DNA from: Halopseudomonas pelagia CL-AP6
GTDB taxonomy: Bacteria; Pseudomonadota; Gammaproteobacteria; Pseudomonadales; Pseudomonadaceae
Assembly: GCF_000410875.1 (NCBI RefSeq)
Contig: NZ_AROI01000014.1
Coordinates: 124,001 to 188,000 of the forward strand
Direction: 5' to 3'
Length of the DNA stretch: 64,000 nucleotides
Shown: positions 54,991 to 64,000 of the stretch, piece after piece
How positions within the stretch are numbered: position 1 is the first letter of the stretch
How the letters are laid out: every line of letters starts with the position of its first letter
The notes under the pieces: model-generated
The model's input: the letters and a program-made list of their open reading frames with translations, nothing else
Database searches by the model: none
What the model was told of the DNA's origin: nothing
Position numbers and translations under genes: made by a program

Positions 54991-55419
54991 TCAGCGAACA
55001 ATCATTACCGAGGTTCTGGACAACTGGACCACGCGCAGTGCATTGGTACCCAGTACATAGTCTTCAGCCCGCTTGCGTTTGTGCGAGGCCATGACGATCA
55101 GGTCTGCATCAATTTTCTTCGCCACCCGCAAAATGGCCTCATAGGCTTTGCCATCAGCAACGATGCGCTGCACCTTGACGTCCTTCGGAACATTCGCCTT
55201 GACGAATTCCCTGAGGTTGTTAGTGATCGCTTGCTTGGCTTTACTGGCATATTCTTTGGGAAAGAACCCGCCCACTAGCGGTAGCCCGAAATCCGGGATG
55301 ACCATCACCACATGCAGAGAAGCGTTATAGTCACGGCACAACTGCAGAGCCGTGGGTAGGGACTTGGCCCAGGAAGCCTTGTGGTTCAAGTCGATGGGTA
55401 ACAGGATACGGTTATACAT
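54991..55419 (-). CDS. Universal stress protein, UspA family
   Basis: The 142-residue protein has the UspA fold (MYNRILLPIDLNHKASW, LIVMASHKRKR, LSRTSVMIV). The usual ATP-binding G-x2-G-x9-G-S motif near the C terminus is not clear (VLGTNALRVVQLSRTSV), so ATP binding is doubtful. It overlaps the TRAP permease gene by 8 bp; TRAP-linked Usp proteins such as TeaD regulate transporter activity in salt-tolerant bacteria. Confidence 0.88.
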   Translation of the reverse strand: MYNRILLPIDLNHKASWAKSLPTALQLCRDYNASLHVVMVIPDFGLPLVGGFFPKEYASKAKQAITNNLREFVKANVPKDVKVQRIVADGKAYEAILRVAKKIDADLIVMASHKRKRAEDYVLGTNALRVVQLSRTSVMIVR

Positions 55420-58027
55420 GACTGCCTCCCGAAGAGGTCGCTATGCGCTGCGTTGGTGCTGGGCGACGCCGCCACTGCAGTGCGATGATCAACAGGAACA
55501 GCAGGAACCCGGGAATCCACATCCATTCCTTGGCCCAGCGATCCACCGGAGCCAGCACTTCGATAATTTCCTGATCGAAGTCAAAACCCAAATCCGCTGC
55601 CAGACTGCCATAGGTAACCATATCCACCAGGGTACGGTCGCCATCCTGTAACAGCATCAAGCCCATTTCATCCAGGCGCTCCTGACCGCTTTCGCCATCG
55701 GGTACTGGCACCAGTACATAGAAGGTGCGCTCGCTGCCAATGTCATCTTCACCCTTGATCTGCATACGCAGTGTGCTGCCCTCGTCTACGCGGTCCAGCG
55801 TTGCGGCTATCTCTGCAGGCGCGATCGACTGATAGGGGTCATGGATTATGTCCATCCAGAAGCCGGGGCGGAACAGGGTGAAGGCCACCAGTAGCATCAG
55901 CACACTTTCGTACCAGCGGCTGCGAACCAGTAGCCAGCCTTGCGTGCCCGCGGCGAAAATCAGCATGGCAATAGTCGCGACAATAAAGATGATAATGCCT
56001 TGCAAAAAGGTCACGTCGATCAACAACAAGTCCGTGTTGAAGATAAACAGGAAGGGCAGAGCGGCGGTGCGCAGGCTGTAGTAGAACGCCTGGAAACCGG
56101 TGCGGATCGGATCCCCGCCTGAAACGGCGGCAGCGGCAAAGGAGGCCAGGCCTACCGGCGGCGTTACGTCAGCCATGATGCCGAAGTAGAAGACAAACAG
56201 ATGCACCGCGATCAGCGGCACAATCAACCCATTCTGTTGGCCAAGGGTAACGATAACCGGGGCGAGCAAGGCTGATACCACGATATAGTTCGCGGTGGTC
56301 GGCAGGCCCATACCCAGAATCAGGCTCAGGATTGCAGTCAGCATCAGCATCAGCATCAGGTTACCCATCGACAGGATTTCGACCAGATCTGCCAGCACCA
56401 GACCGACACCCGTTTGCGCTACCGCGCCGACAATAATGCCAGCCGCCGCAGTGGCGATGCCAATACCGATCATATTGCGTGCGCCGGCCACCAAGCCTTG
56501 CCACAAGTCATCCAGCCCATGCAGGAGGTCATTGGCCAGCTTGCTTTGGCCACGAAACAGGGCGATTAGCGGACGCTGGGTGACGATGATGACGATCATC
56601 AGCACGGTTGCCCAAAAGGCCGACAGGCCAGGCGAAAGACGCTCTACCATCAGGCACCATACCAGGACGATGACTGGCAGAATGTAATGCAGGCCGGACA
56701 TCACGGTTGGTTTGGTCTGGGGCAGTGTCACCACGGGGGAGTCCGGATCGTCTAACTCCAACACCGGATACTGTGCGCCGACCTTAAGCAGTGCTACATA
56801 GGTGGCGAACAGCCCTGCCCCAATCACCCAGCCAGCAGCGTCGCCGAGCAGCGGCTTGAGCCAGCCGAGCCCATAATAAACCGCGAATGACAACGCCATG
56901 AGCAGAATAAGTCCGGTGAGAAAGCCTAGCGCCTTGCGTACCAGAGGCCGCGGCGGGTTACTGCTTTGCAGACCCTGCATGTCGGCTTTCATCGCTTCCA
57001 GATGCACAATATAGATCAACGCAATATAGGAGATCAGCGCTGGCAGGAAGGCATGTTTGATTACATCGACATAGGAAATACCGACATATTCGACCATCAG
57101 GAATGCCGCTGCGCCCATCACCGGTGGCATGATCTGACCGTTGACTGAGGAGGCTACTTCCACCGCGCCGGCTTTTTCCGAGGAAAACCCGACGCGTTTC
57201 ATCATCGGGATGGTAAAGGTCCCGGTGGTCACCACATTGGCAATCGAGGAGCCGGAGATCAGCCCGGTCATGCCCGAGGCAACTACCGCCGCTTTGGCCG
57301 GTCCGCCGCGGTAATGACCCAGTAGCGAAAAGGCGACCTTGATGAAATAGTTGCCAGCCCCGGCTTTGTCCAGCAGCGAGCCAAACAGTACGAAGAGGAA
57401 CACGAAGCTGGTTGATACACCCAGGGCGATGCCGAACACGCCTTGGCTGGTAAGCCATTGGTGATTGACCAGCGCCTGCACGCTGACGCCACGGTGCGCC
57501 AGAATGCCAGGCATGTAGGGTCCGGCCAGGCAGTAGACCAGAAACACTAGCGCGACGATCATCAGCGGTGGGCCTAATGCCCGGCGTGTCGCTTCAAGCA
57601 GTAACACCAGACCGGCAACGCCCACTACGACATCGAAAGTCGTCGGGTTACCCGGCCGGCTGGCCAGCTCGGAATAGAAAACATACAAGTAAGCGGCGCA
57701 AAACGAGGCGGCTAGCGCCAGCACCCAGTCCAGAATGGGGACGTGCTCACGGGGTGAGCGTTTGAGCGCTGGAAAGGCCATAAAGCCTAGAAAGATGGCA
57801 AATGCCAGGTGGATCGAACGGGCTTCGGCACTGTTGAATACGCCAAAGCCAACCAAATAGGGGAGGGGCGATGCAATCCATAATTGAAACAATGACCAAG
57901 CAGCTGCTACCGACACAATCAATTTGCCGGTGAACCCCTGGGGTGTGCGAGCACCGGTATCGCTGGTGGCTACCAGATCTTCCAGTTCAGTGCTCATATC
58001 GTCACGCTGATTATTTTGTACGCTCAT
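55412..58027 (-). CDS. TRAP transporter fused permease (4TM/12TM)
   Basis: The 871-residue membrane protein joins a small DctQ-like N-terminal part to a large DctM-like domain and has about eighteen hydrophobic segments. The typical TAXI-linked segments GLISGSSIANVVTTGTFTIP, VNGQIMPPVMGAAAFLMVEY and LGMGLPTTANYIVVSALLAP are present. A soluble C-terminal section of about 120 residues precedes a last membrane helix. It imports an organic acid or similar solute with Na+ or H+. The start ATG 58027 is followed by a second Met at residue 11, so the N terminus is uncertain. Confidence 0.92.
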   Translation of the reverse strand: MSVQNNQRDDMSTELEDLVATSDTGARTPQGFTGKLIVSVAAAWSLFQLWIASPLPYLVGFGVFNSAEARSIHLAFAIFLGFMAFPALKRSPREHVPILDWVLALAASFCAAYLYVFYSELASRPGNPTTFDVVVGVAGLVLLLEATRRALGPPLMIVALVFLVYCLAGPYMPGILAHRGVSVQALVNHQWLTSQGVFGIALGVSTSFVFLFVLFGSLLDKAGAGNYFIKVAFSLLGHYRGGPAKAAVVASGMTGLISGSSIANVVTTGTFTIPMMKRVGFSSEKAGAVEVASSVNGQIMPPVMGAAAFLMVEYVGISYVDVIKHAFLPALISYIALIYIVHLEAMKADMQGLQSSNPPRPLVRKALGFLTGLILLMALSFAVYYGLGWLKPLLGDAAGWVIGAGLFATYVALLKVGAQYPVLELDDPDSPVVTLPQTKPTVMSGLHYILPVIVLVWCLMVERLSPGLSAFWATVLMIVIIVTQRPLIALFRGQSKLANDLLHGLDDLWQGLVAGARNMIGIGIATAAAGIIVGAVAQTGVGLVLADLVEILSMGNLMLMLMLTAILSLILGMGLPTTANYIVVSALLAPVIVTLGQQNGLIVPLIAVHLFVFYFGIMADVTPPVGLASFAAAAVSGGDPIRTGFQAFYYSLRTAALPFLFIFNTDLLLIDVTFLQGIIIFIVATIAMLIFAAGTQGWLLVRSRWYESVLMLLVAFTLFRPGFWMDIIHDPYQSIAPAEIAATLDRVDEGSTLRMQIKGEDDIGSERTFYVLVPVPDGESGQERLDEMGLMLLQDGDRTLVDMVTYGSLAADLGFDFDQEIIEVLAPVDRWAKEWMWIPGFLLFLLIIALQWRRRPAPTQRIATSSGGSHV

Positions 58028-58082
58028 GGTAGCCCTGAGTTCCTAATGCATGATATGGAAAAATCGAGTAGGGACAACATGC

Positions 58083-58114
58083 AAAAAACAAACCCGGATC
58101 ACTGATCCGGGTTT
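58083..58114 (-). terminator. Intrinsic terminator between the TRAP binding protein and permease genes
   Basis: Minus-strand AAACCCGGATC-agt-GATCCGGGTTT then GTTTTTT. It lies six bases after the binding-protein stop and would let more binding protein than permease be made. Confidence 0.9.
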
Positions 58115-58120
58115 GGGGGC

Positions 58121-59095
58121 TTACATCCAGCCGCGTTCCTTGTAGTAGCGCACCGCGCCATCATGCAGGGGAATGGACAGACCTTGGGCAATCATCTCTT
58201 CTTCCTTCAGCGTGGCGAAGGCCGGGTGCAGACGCTTGAAGCGGTCGAAGTTCTCAAATACCGCTTTGACGGTCTGGTAGACGGTTTCGTCATCGGTGTC
58301 AGTGGAGGTTACCAGGGTGGCGCGAACACCGAAGGTATCGACGTCATTGTCGTTGCCGCGGTAAATGCCGCCGGGGATGGTGGCCTTGGCGTAGTAAGGG
58401 CGCTCGGCGATCAACTGATCGATTTCTTCGCCTGCAACTGATACCAGTACGGCATCAACCGTGGTAGTGGCTTCCTGAATGGAACCGTTCGGATGGCCGG
58501 CAACATAGACCATCGCATCGATATTGTTGTCACCCAGTGCTGCGGCTTGCTCTGCTGCATCCAATGCGGAAACCAGAGAGAAGTCATCGTGGGTCCAACC
58601 CAGCGCATCCAGCACTACATCCATGGTGTCACGCTGGCCGGAACCAGGGTTGCCGATATTCACACGTTTGCCCTTGAGGTCCTTCACGTCGGTGATGTTG
58701 GAGTCGCGGCGCGCTACCACAGTCAATGGCTCGCCGTGCAGGGCGAACATGGCGCGCATGCCTTCGAACTTACCGGCGTCTTCGAAGTTCTCTACACCTT
58801 CATAGGCTTTGTATTGAATATCAGACTGCACTACGCCCATATTCATTTCGCCGCCACGGATGGCGTTGACGTTGGCGACTGAGCCGCCGCTGGATGGCGC
58901 ATTACAGCGAATGCCATGATCGTTGGTATTGCGGTTGATCAAGCGGCAAACAGACTGGCCGACAACGTAATAGACGCCGGTTTGGCCGCCGGTGCCGATG
59001 GTCACGAAGTTTTGCTGGGCCACAGCCGGAGTGGATGCCAGTGCGGCACATCCGATTGCTGCGGAAAACAGCATGGCGAGTGATTGACGTTTCAT
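58121..59095 (-). CDS. TAXI-family TRAP solute-binding protein
   Basis: The 324-residue protein has a signal peptide (MKRQSLAMLFSAAIGCAALA, cleavage probably after VAQ or AQQ) and the TAXI start NFVTIGTGGQTGVYYVVGQS followed by APSSGGSVANVNAI and LKGKRVNIGNPGSGQRDTMD. It binds the solute in the periplasm and delivers it to the fused permease encoded next. ATG 59095 follows AAGGAG. The ligand is not known (glutamate/glutamine has been found for a TAXI homologue). Confidence 0.92.
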   Translation of the reverse strand: MKRQSLAMLFSAAIGCAALASTPAVAQQNFVTIGTGGQTGVYYVVGQSVCRLINRNTNDHGIRCNAPSSGGSVANVNAIRGGEMNMGVVQSDIQYKAYEGVENFEDAGKFEGMRAMFALHGEPLTVVARRDSNITDVKDLKGKRVNIGNPGSGQRDTMDVVLDALGWTHDDFSLVSALDAAEQAAALGDNNIDAMVYVAGHPNGSIQEATTTVDAVLVSVAGEEIDQLIAERPYYAKATIPGGIYRGNDNDVDTFGVRATLVTSTDTDDETVYQTVKAVFENFDRFKRLHPAFATLKEEEMIAQGLSIPLHDGAVRYYKERGWM

Positions 59096-59380
59096 TAGAG
59101 GGTGACTCCTTTTTCTGGTTATCAATCGGCAGCACTGCAATAAGACACTGCAATTAGCTACCGATGTCACGGTATTCCCTAGCTTTTTGGCCAGAGAGAC
59201 GAATATCAACTCGTGGTCGATGATTTAGTGCCCGATCCTTGCAGTGTAGCGGAGTATTACGCGTACAGCGGAAAATAACCCTAGCCCGGGTTTCGGGCAA
59301 GTTATTGATTCGACTGATATCTATGGAATTGCGACGCGTTGTAATGGTGCGTTGTCGGTCAACAGCGTCAGGCCAGTAGC
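59096..59380. other. Intergenic region between rnt and the TRAP operon
   Basis: About 285 bp. It must contain the TRAP promoter, but I see no clear promoter, operator, ORF or terminator. rnt (also leftward) ends at its other side. Confidence 0.5.
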
Positions 59381-60052
59381 TCAGACTGGCGGCCAGCCGC
59401 CCATCTCACGCCACCGATTGACGATGCTGCAGAACAGTTCGGCGGTCTTCTCGGTGTCATAGCGTGCGGAGTGCGCTTCCTTGCCGTCGAAGTCGATGTC
59501 AGCTGCTGCGCAAGCCTTGGCCAGCACCGTCTGGCCATATGCCAGTCCACCTAGGGTGGCAGTATCAAAGCAGGAAAAGGGGTGAAAGGGGTTGCGTTTG
59601 ATCTGTGTGCGTTCGACAGCGGCATTGACAAAGCCCAGGTCAAAAAAAGCGTTGTGCCCGACCAGTACTGCACGGGTGCAGCCAGCAGATTTGACCGCCT
59701 TGCGTACGTGTTTGAATATTTCCGTCAATGCTTCGGATTCGTCCACTGCCATGCGCAATGGATGATCCAGCTTGATCCCGGTAAACTCCAGGGCTGCTGG
59801 TTCAATATTGGCACCGGCGAAAGGCTCTACGCGAAAAAAGTGCGTATGGTCCGGATACAGCATACCCTCTTCGTCCATCAGTATCGGCGTCGCGGCAATC
59901 TCCAATAGCGCATCGGTAGCTGCGTTAAATCCGCCGGTTTCGACATCCACCACCACCGGCAGAAAGCCACGAAAACGGTAGGCCATTGGCGGCTTGGAGC
60001 CTTTCGCTGGGGTCTCTTGCTGTTCTTCACTATCGAACTCAAACTCGCTCAC
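59381..60052 (-). CDS. rnt: Ribonuclease T
   Basis: The 223-residue DEDDh exonuclease trims the 3' ends of tRNA and other stable RNAs. It has D36 and E38 in VVVDVETGG, the second Asp in [12 protein letters not shown] and [11 protein letters not shown] with the catalytic His and last Asp. It lies 41 bp after pyrC on the same strand and is probably in one unit with it. Confidence 0.95.
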   Translation of the reverse strand: MSEFEFDSEEQQETPAKGSKPPMAYRFRGFLPVVVDVETGGFNAATDALLEIAATPILMDEEGMLYPDHTHFFRVEPFAGANIEPAALEFTGIKLDHPLRMAVDESEALTEIFKHVRKAVKSAGCTRAVLVGHNAFFDLGFVNAAVERTQIKRNPFHPFSCFDTATLGGLAYGQTVLAKACAAADIDFDGKEAHSARYDTEKTAELFCSIVNRWREMGGWPPV

Positions 60053-60093
60053 GGGCGATCCTTAAATGGGTTGTACTGCTCAAATCCAGGATA

Positions 60094-61128
60094 TCAGGCA
60101 ACGCGCCAATGAATACTCTCGCCTGCACGCAGGGGAATAATAGTCTGGTCACCCAGCGGCAGGCAGTCAGGCACCTTCCAGGATTCGCGAACCAGCGTGA
60201 CGGTATCGGTATTGCGTGCTAACCCGTAAAAATCGGGGCCATGCAAACTGGCGAAGCCCTCCAGTTTGTCGAGCACTCCGAGTTCGTCAAAGACTTCGGC
60301 GTATAGCTCCAAGGCTGCGTGCGCACTGTAGCAGCCAGCACAGCCGCAGGCTGCTTCTTTGGCGTGCCGCGCATGCGGGGCTGAATCGGTGCCTAGAAAG
60401 AATTTTTCCGAGCCAGAGGCTACGGCGTCGCACAGCGCTTGTTGATGGCGCTGGCGTTTGAGAATAGGTAGGCAGAACAAGTGTGGCCGAATACCGCCGA
60501 CCAGCATGTGATTACGGTTGTAGAGCAGGTGATGGGCCGTAATGGTGGCACCGACGCGGCCGGGGGCACTGTTCACAAAGTCTACGGCATCGGCTGTGGT
60601 GATGTGTTCAAACACCACTTTCAATGTCGGGAAGCGCTCAACCAGACCGACCAGTTGTTGATCGATAAAGGCCTTCTCGCGGTCGAAAATGTCCACATTG
60701 GCGTGGGTCACTTCGCCATGCACGAGCAATGGCATACCTACCTCAGCCATGGCTTCCAGCGCGGGATAGATATACTCAAGGCGGGTCACGCCCGAGTCGG
60801 AGTTGGTGGTCGCACCCGCGGGGTAGAGCTTGGCAGCGATGGCCTGGCCCTCGCGGTGCGCCTCACGAATGCAGTCGGCAGTAGTCTGGTCAGTGAGGTA
60901 GAGCACCATCAGGGGTTCAAATGCCGAGCCCGGCGGGCGTACTGCCAGAATTCGCTCGCGGTAGCTCGCAGCCTGCTGGCCGGTACGCACCGGCGGGACG
61001 AGATTGGGCATGATGATCGCGCGGGCAAAGGTGCGGCTGACATCGGCCACGGTGTTGCTGAGCACCCCTCCGTCACGTAAATGAATATGCCAGTCATCTG
61101 GCCGGATCAGGGTAAGGCGGTCAGTCAT
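60094..61128 (-). CDS. pyrC: Dihydroorotase PyrC
   Basis: The 344-residue zinc enzyme closes carbamoyl-aspartate to dihydroorotate in pyrimidine synthesis. It has the metal ligands H14 and H16 in [10 protein letters not shown], the carboxylated lysine in [16 protein letters not shown], further His in VHGEVT and EHITTADAV, and the Asp in [15 protein letters not shown]. It is the type II, PyrC-class enzyme. ATG 61128 gives the expected N terminus; the longer frame upstream does not. Confidence 0.96.
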   Translation of the reverse strand: MTDRLTLIRPDDWHIHLRDGGVLSNTVADVSRTFARAIIMPNLVPPVRTGQQAASYRERILAVRPPGSAFEPLMVLYLTDQTTADCIREAHREGQAIAAKLYPAGATTNSDSGVTRLEYIYPALEAMAEVGMPLLVHGEVTHANVDIFDREKAFIDQQLVGLVERFPTLKVVFEHITTADAVDFVNSAPGRVGATITAHHLLYNRNHMLVGGIRPHLFCLPILKRQRHQQALCDAVASGSEKFFLGTDSAPHARHAKEAACGCAGCYSAHAALELYAEVFDELGVLDKLEGFASLHGPDFYGLARNTDTVTLVRESWKVPDCLPLGDQTIIPLRAGESIHWRVA

Positions 61129-61286
61129 CAGGGTGCTTCCAGACAATTTCAATCTGACCATGCTACCGGAATCAGGCCTGTTTTCACACCGGGAATAAAC
61201 GGCTGTTACAAGTGCGAGCACGGTAAAGTTTTACCTGCAGCGGCCGATGCAACATCAGAGAGAATTGATAATGCATGGAGAATCTC

Positions 61287-62138
61287 GTGCGTCGAATAGC
61301 TTGCGCCCTGCTGCTGGGGGTTACATTGCCGGCCCAGGCGATTACTTTCCAGACCCGGATGGAAGAGGTCGAGTGGACGGTGGAAGGCAGCCAGTTCGAG
61401 TGCCGTCTGACCCAACCGGTCAGTGGCTATGGCCAGGCCGTATTTGTGCGCAAGGCAGGCGAGCGTCCGATATTCCAGTTGGAAGCGGTCAGTAATCTGA
61501 TGCAGCCGGGCCAGGCTCAGTTGTTCAATGATCCGCCGCCATGGCGACATGATATGCGCGCCACCGTGTTAGGTCAGGGTCTGATCGAGGAAGGTCCGGT
61601 GGTTCTGCGGGTACCCCAGCAGCAGGCCGGGCAGATGCTTGCCGGGCTGGCCTTGGGCCTGCATCCGACTATTCAACGTGCGGCCTGGGCGGGTGCTTCA
61701 GACGCGATTCGCATAGTGGTGTCGAGCGTTGGTTATCACGAAGCATGGAAAGAGTTTCAAACCTGCATGAGCGGTTTACTGCCGCTGAATTTTGATCAGG
61801 TATCGCGCAGTGTTGTCAGCTTTGCCTCGGGGGGAGCAACGCTGAGCGCCAGTGCCAAAGCGTTACTGGATACGGCGTTGGTTTACATTAAAGCCGACGA
61901 TGACATCGGTACCATTCAGCTCGACGGTCACTCCGACAACCTGGGCGATCGCCTCGCCAATCGGGAACTGTCACGCCAGCGCGCGATTGCCGTGCGCGAC
62001 TACCTGACGGCCCAGGGAGTTGAAGAGCAGCTCTTTACCTTGCGTTTCCACGGCGAAAGCTATCCGGTTGCCAGCAACGGCAGCGATGCTGGTCGGCAGC
62101 AGAACCGCCGGGTTACCCTGCGTTTAGAAAAAAACTAG
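61287..62138 (+). CDS. motY: Sodium-type flagellar stator-associated protein MotY (OmpA-like)
   Basis: The 283-residue exported protein has a signal peptide (ending LPAQA) and an N-terminal MotY domain (ITFQTRMEEVEWTVEGSQFE, CRLTQPVSGYGQAVF), then a C-terminal OmpA/MotB peptidoglycan-binding domain (IQLDGHSDNLGDRLANRELS, RFHGESYPVASN, NRRVTLRLEKN). MotY forms the T-ring around the motor and is needed for stator assembly. GTG 61287 is preferred because GGAG lies six bases before it and the signal peptide then has normal length; in-frame ATG 61275 is the alternative. It is divergent from pyrC, as in P. aeruginosa. Confidence 0.9.
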   Translation: MRRIACALLLGVTLPAQAITFQTRMEEVEWTVEGSQFECRLTQPVSGYGQAVFVRKAGERPIFQLEAVSNLMQPGQAQLFNDPPPWRHDMRATVLGQGLIEEGPVVLRVPQQQAGQMLAGLALGLHPTIQRAAWAGASDAIRIVVSSVGYHEAWKEFQTCMSGLLPLNFDQVSRSVVSFASGGATLSASAKALLDTALVYIKADDDIGTIQLDGHSDNLGDRLANRELSRQRAIAVRDYLTAQGVEEQLFTLRFHGESYPVASNGSDAGRQQNRRVTLRLEKN

Positions 62139-62255
62139 CTGTCCAGGTACCGGGCAAAGCCCATCTCCCCTGTGATTCCTCGCGCCTCGGCGCTAGAATA
62201 GCGCTTTGCCCGTCGCCCCATACGTGGCGCTAATCAATCTTCGAGGGAGCGCGTA

Positions 62256-63473
62256 ATGTCCGATGTAAAAAAAGTTGTCCTGGCCTATTCCGGTGGTCTG
62301 GATACCTCTGTCATCCTCAAATGGCTGCAGGAAACCTATAACTGTGAAGTGGTAACCTTCACAGCAGACCTGGGTCAGGGTGAAGAGGTCGAGCCCGCAC
62401 GTGCCAAGGCTCAAGCCATGGGCGTCAAGGAAATCTACATCGACGACCTGCGTGAAGAATTCGTTCGTGACTTCGTGTTTCCGATGTTCCGCGCTAACAC
62501 TGTGTATGAAGGTGAGTATTTGCTGGGCACGTCCATCGCCCGCCCACTGATTGCCAAGCGGTTGATTGAGATTGCCAACGAAACCGGTGCGGATGCCATT
62601 TCCCATGGCGCGACCGGCAAAGGCAACGACCAGGTGCGTTTCGAGTTGGGTGCCTATGCGCTCAAGCCAGGCGTCAAGGTAATCGCCCCCTGGCGCGAGT
62701 GGGACTTGCTGTCGCGCGAGAAGCTGATGGATTACGCCGCACATCACGACATCCCGATCGAACGCCACGGCAAGAAGAAGTCGCCTTACTCCATGGACGC
62801 CAACCTGCTGCACATTTCCTATGAGGGCGGCGTGCTGGAAGATACCTGGGCCGAGCACGAAGAAGACATGTGGAAGTGGACCAAGTCGCCGGAAAATGCA
62901 CCGGATAGCCCGACCTATATCGAGCTGACCTACCGCAATGGCGACATTACTGCGATCGACGGCAAAGAGCTGTCGCCAGCTACTGTGCTGGCCGAGTTGA
63001 ACCGTATTGGTGGCGAGAACGGCATAGGCCGTCTGGACATCGTCGAGAACCGTTTTGTCGGCATGAAGTCCCGTGGCTGCTACGAAACCCCCGGCGGCAC
63101 CATCATGCTCAAGGGCCATCGCGCGATTGAATCCATTACTCTGGACCGTGAAGTCGCGCACTTGAAAGACAGCCTGATGCCCAAGTATGCCGAGTTGATC
63201 TACAACGGTTTCTGGTGGAGCCCGGAGCGGCTGATGATGCAGAAAATGATCGATGCATCCCAGGCCAACGTCAACGGCGTAGTGCGTTTGAAACTGTATA
63301 AAGGCAATGTGATCGTCGTGGGCCGTCAGTCCGATGATTCGCTGTTCGACGCCGCCATTGCCACCTTTGAAGATGACGCTGGCGCCTATGATCAGGCCGA
63401 TGCCGCAGGCTTTATCAAACTCAACGCCTTGCGCATGCGCATTGCGGCGGGCAAGGGCCGCAAGCTTCTTTGA
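62256..63473 (+). CDS. argG: Argininosuccinate synthase ArgG
   Basis: The 405-residue enzyme joins citrulline and aspartate with ATP in arginine synthesis. It shows the P-loop-like [15 protein letters not shown] (residues 10-24), [17 protein letters not shown], and [11 protein letters not shown], all typical of ArgG. The start follows GAGGGAG. It is followed by a hairpin and a repeat before gloA. Confidence 0.97.
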   Translation: MSDVKKVVLAYSGGLDTSVILKWLQETYNCEVVTFTADLGQGEEVEPARAKAQAMGVKEIYIDDLREEFVRDFVFPMFRANTVYEGEYLLGTSIARPLIAKRLIEIANETGADAISHGATGKGNDQVRFELGAYALKPGVKVIAPWREWDLLSREKLMDYAAHHDIPIERHGKKKSPYSMDANLLHISYEGGVLEDTWAEHEEDMWKWTKSPENAPDSPTYIELTYRNGDITAIDGKELSPATVLAELNRIGGENGIGRLDIVENRFVGMKSRGCYETPGGTIMLKGHRAIESITLDREVAHLKDSLMPKYAELIYNGFWWSPERLMMQKMIDASQANVNGVVRLKLYKGNVIVVGRQSDDSLFDAAIATFEDDAGAYDQADAAGFIKLNALRMRIAAGKGRKLL

Positions 63474-63480
63474 AGCATCG

Positions 63481-63511
63481 CTGCACGCTGCTAGATTAAA
63501 GCGGCGTGCAG
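63481..63511 (+). terminator. Hairpin after argG
   Basis: CTGCACGCTGC-tagattaaa-GCGGCGTGCAG (one G-T pair) followed by TTTGG, eight bases after the argG stop. The T run is short. Confidence 0.5.
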
Positions 63512-63583
63512 TTTGGCAGGGGTCGATTGTTCGGGTGTCCAACTGTTATGGTTAGGCGCCCGTTTTCGTTTTTGCACCTACCG

Positions 63584-63615
63584 CTTGAAGCTTGTAACTT
63601 GCAGCTTCAAGCTTA
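63584..63615. repeat. Short repeat of the 'cttgaagcttgcagctt' family
   Basis: CTTGAAGCTTGTAACTTGCA plus GCTTCAAGCTT matches, inverted, the repeat between sucB and lpd (27537-27575). It lies just before gloA. Confidence 0.65.
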
Positions 63616-63631
63616 ACCGAAGGTTGCTGCC

Positions 63632-64000
63632 ATGCGCATACTACATACCATGCTCCGCGTCGGTGATCTGGACGCGTCTATAGCTTTCTACACTGAAGTG
63701 CTCGGCATGACCTTGCTGCGCCGTAAAGACTATCCCGAAGGCCGTTTTACCCTGGCATTCGTCGGCTATGGTAGTGAAGCAGAGCAGGCGGTACTGGAGC
63801 TGACGCATAATTGGGATACGGCCCACTATGATCTTGGCGACGGTTATGGTCATATTGCGATAGAAGTACTGGATGTCTACAAGGCTTGCGAGCAGATCAC
63901 CGCCGCAGGGGGCAAGGTGGTAAGAGAGGCTGGGCCGATGAAACATGGCAACAGTATCCTGGCCTTTGTCGAAGATCCGGACGGGTATCGTATTGAATTG
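63632..64000 (+). CDS. gloA: Lactoylglutathione lyase (glyoxalase I), 3' end outside window
   Basis: The visible 123 residues start [20 protein letters not shown], with metal-binding H5, then [28 protein letters not shown] and [10 protein letters not shown] (second metal ligand Glu) and [12 protein letters not shown] (His and Glu). This is the glyoxalase I fold, which converts the methylglyoxal-glutathione adduct to lactoylglutathione. Only the last few residues are cut off. Its place after argG matches P. aeruginosa. Confidence 0.95.
   Translation, partial: MRILHTMLRVGDLDASIAFYTEVLGMTLLRRKDYPEGRFTLAFVGYGSEAEQAVLELTHNWDTAHYDLGDGYGHIAIEVLDVYKACEQITAAGGKVVREAGPMKHGNSILAFVEDPDGYRIEL

Noticed and set aside
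62193-63542. 449-codon open frame on the minus strand opposite argG
   Set aside because: It is an antisense shadow of argG; no family resemblance.

Overview
The window comes from a gammaproteobacterium of the Pseudomonadaceae. The gene order gltA / sdhCDAB-sucAB-lpd-sucCD, the block nasS-nasT-nitrate transporter-kinase/phosphatase-nirB-nirD-nitrate reductase-cobA, and the block rnt-pyrC-motY-argG-gloA all match, from memory, the arrangement in Pseudomonas aeruginosa, and the proteins read as ordinary Pseudomonas orthologues. The base composition looks moderately GC-rich rather than very GC-rich, and the genome carries choline-to-betaine and TRAP-transport genes, so a marine or salt-tolerant Pseudomonas/Halopseudomonas-type lineage is plausible. 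That last point is inference. No rRNA, tRNA, CRISPR array, prophage or insertion sequence was seen.

Layout. 1-3.4 kb: the end of a KdpD-type sensor kinase, its KdpE-type regulator, and TrkA (potassium). 3.5-8.8 kb: betI-betB-betA behind a 20-bp palindromic BetI-type operator, then a short BCCT-family transporter (osmoprotection). 8.9-17.9 kb: lysine decarboxylase, a hotdog thioesterase, PpnP, a two-gene RND efflux system, a beta-hydroxyacid dehydrogenase and a small cysteine-cluster protein. 18.2-31.4 kb: citrate synthase divergent from the succinate dehydrogenase, 2-oxoglutarate dehydrogenase and succinyl-CoA synthetase genes, which together cover most of the TCA cycle from citrate synthesis to fumarate. 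31.6-42.8 kb: small membrane proteins, an acidic lipoprotein, two thioesterases, HtpG, a dienelactone-hydrolase-like secreted protein, an NCS2-like permease, an Atm1-type ABC exporter and an NTF2-like protein flanked by two copies of a hairpin repeat. 42.9-54.9 kb: assimilatory nitrate/nitrite cluster, all on the minus strand. 55-59.1 kb: TAXI-type TRAP transporter with a UspA protein. 59.4-64 kb: rnt, pyrC, motY, argG and the start of gloA.

The most informative structure is the regulation of the nitrate cluster. Three separate transcription units (nasST, the transporter/kinase unit and nirBD-nitrate reductase-cobA) each have a near-consensus sigma-54 promoter (GG-N10-GC), a leader with two stem-loops whose six-base loops carry A at position 1 and G at position 4 (the ANTAR target motif), and an intrinsic terminator before the first start codon. 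NasT, encoded in the same cluster, is the ANTAR protein expected to read these leaders, and NasS is its nitrate/nitrite-sensing partner. A perfect NtrC-type dyad lies upstream of the nirB promoter. The sequence therefore supports a two-key logic: nitrogen limitation through NtrC/sigma-54 starts transcription, and nitrate or nitrite through NasS/NasT lets it continue.

The window also holds several classes of intergenic palindromic repeats. The most curious is between the nitrate reductase gene and cobA: two perfect 25-bp inverted REP arms enclose about seven degenerate 18-bp tandem units, and the whole insert is an open frame joined by ATGA overlaps to both neighbouring genes. I did not find a system here that I could call wholly undescribed; the most novel-looking items are the repeat structures and a few unusual transporters.
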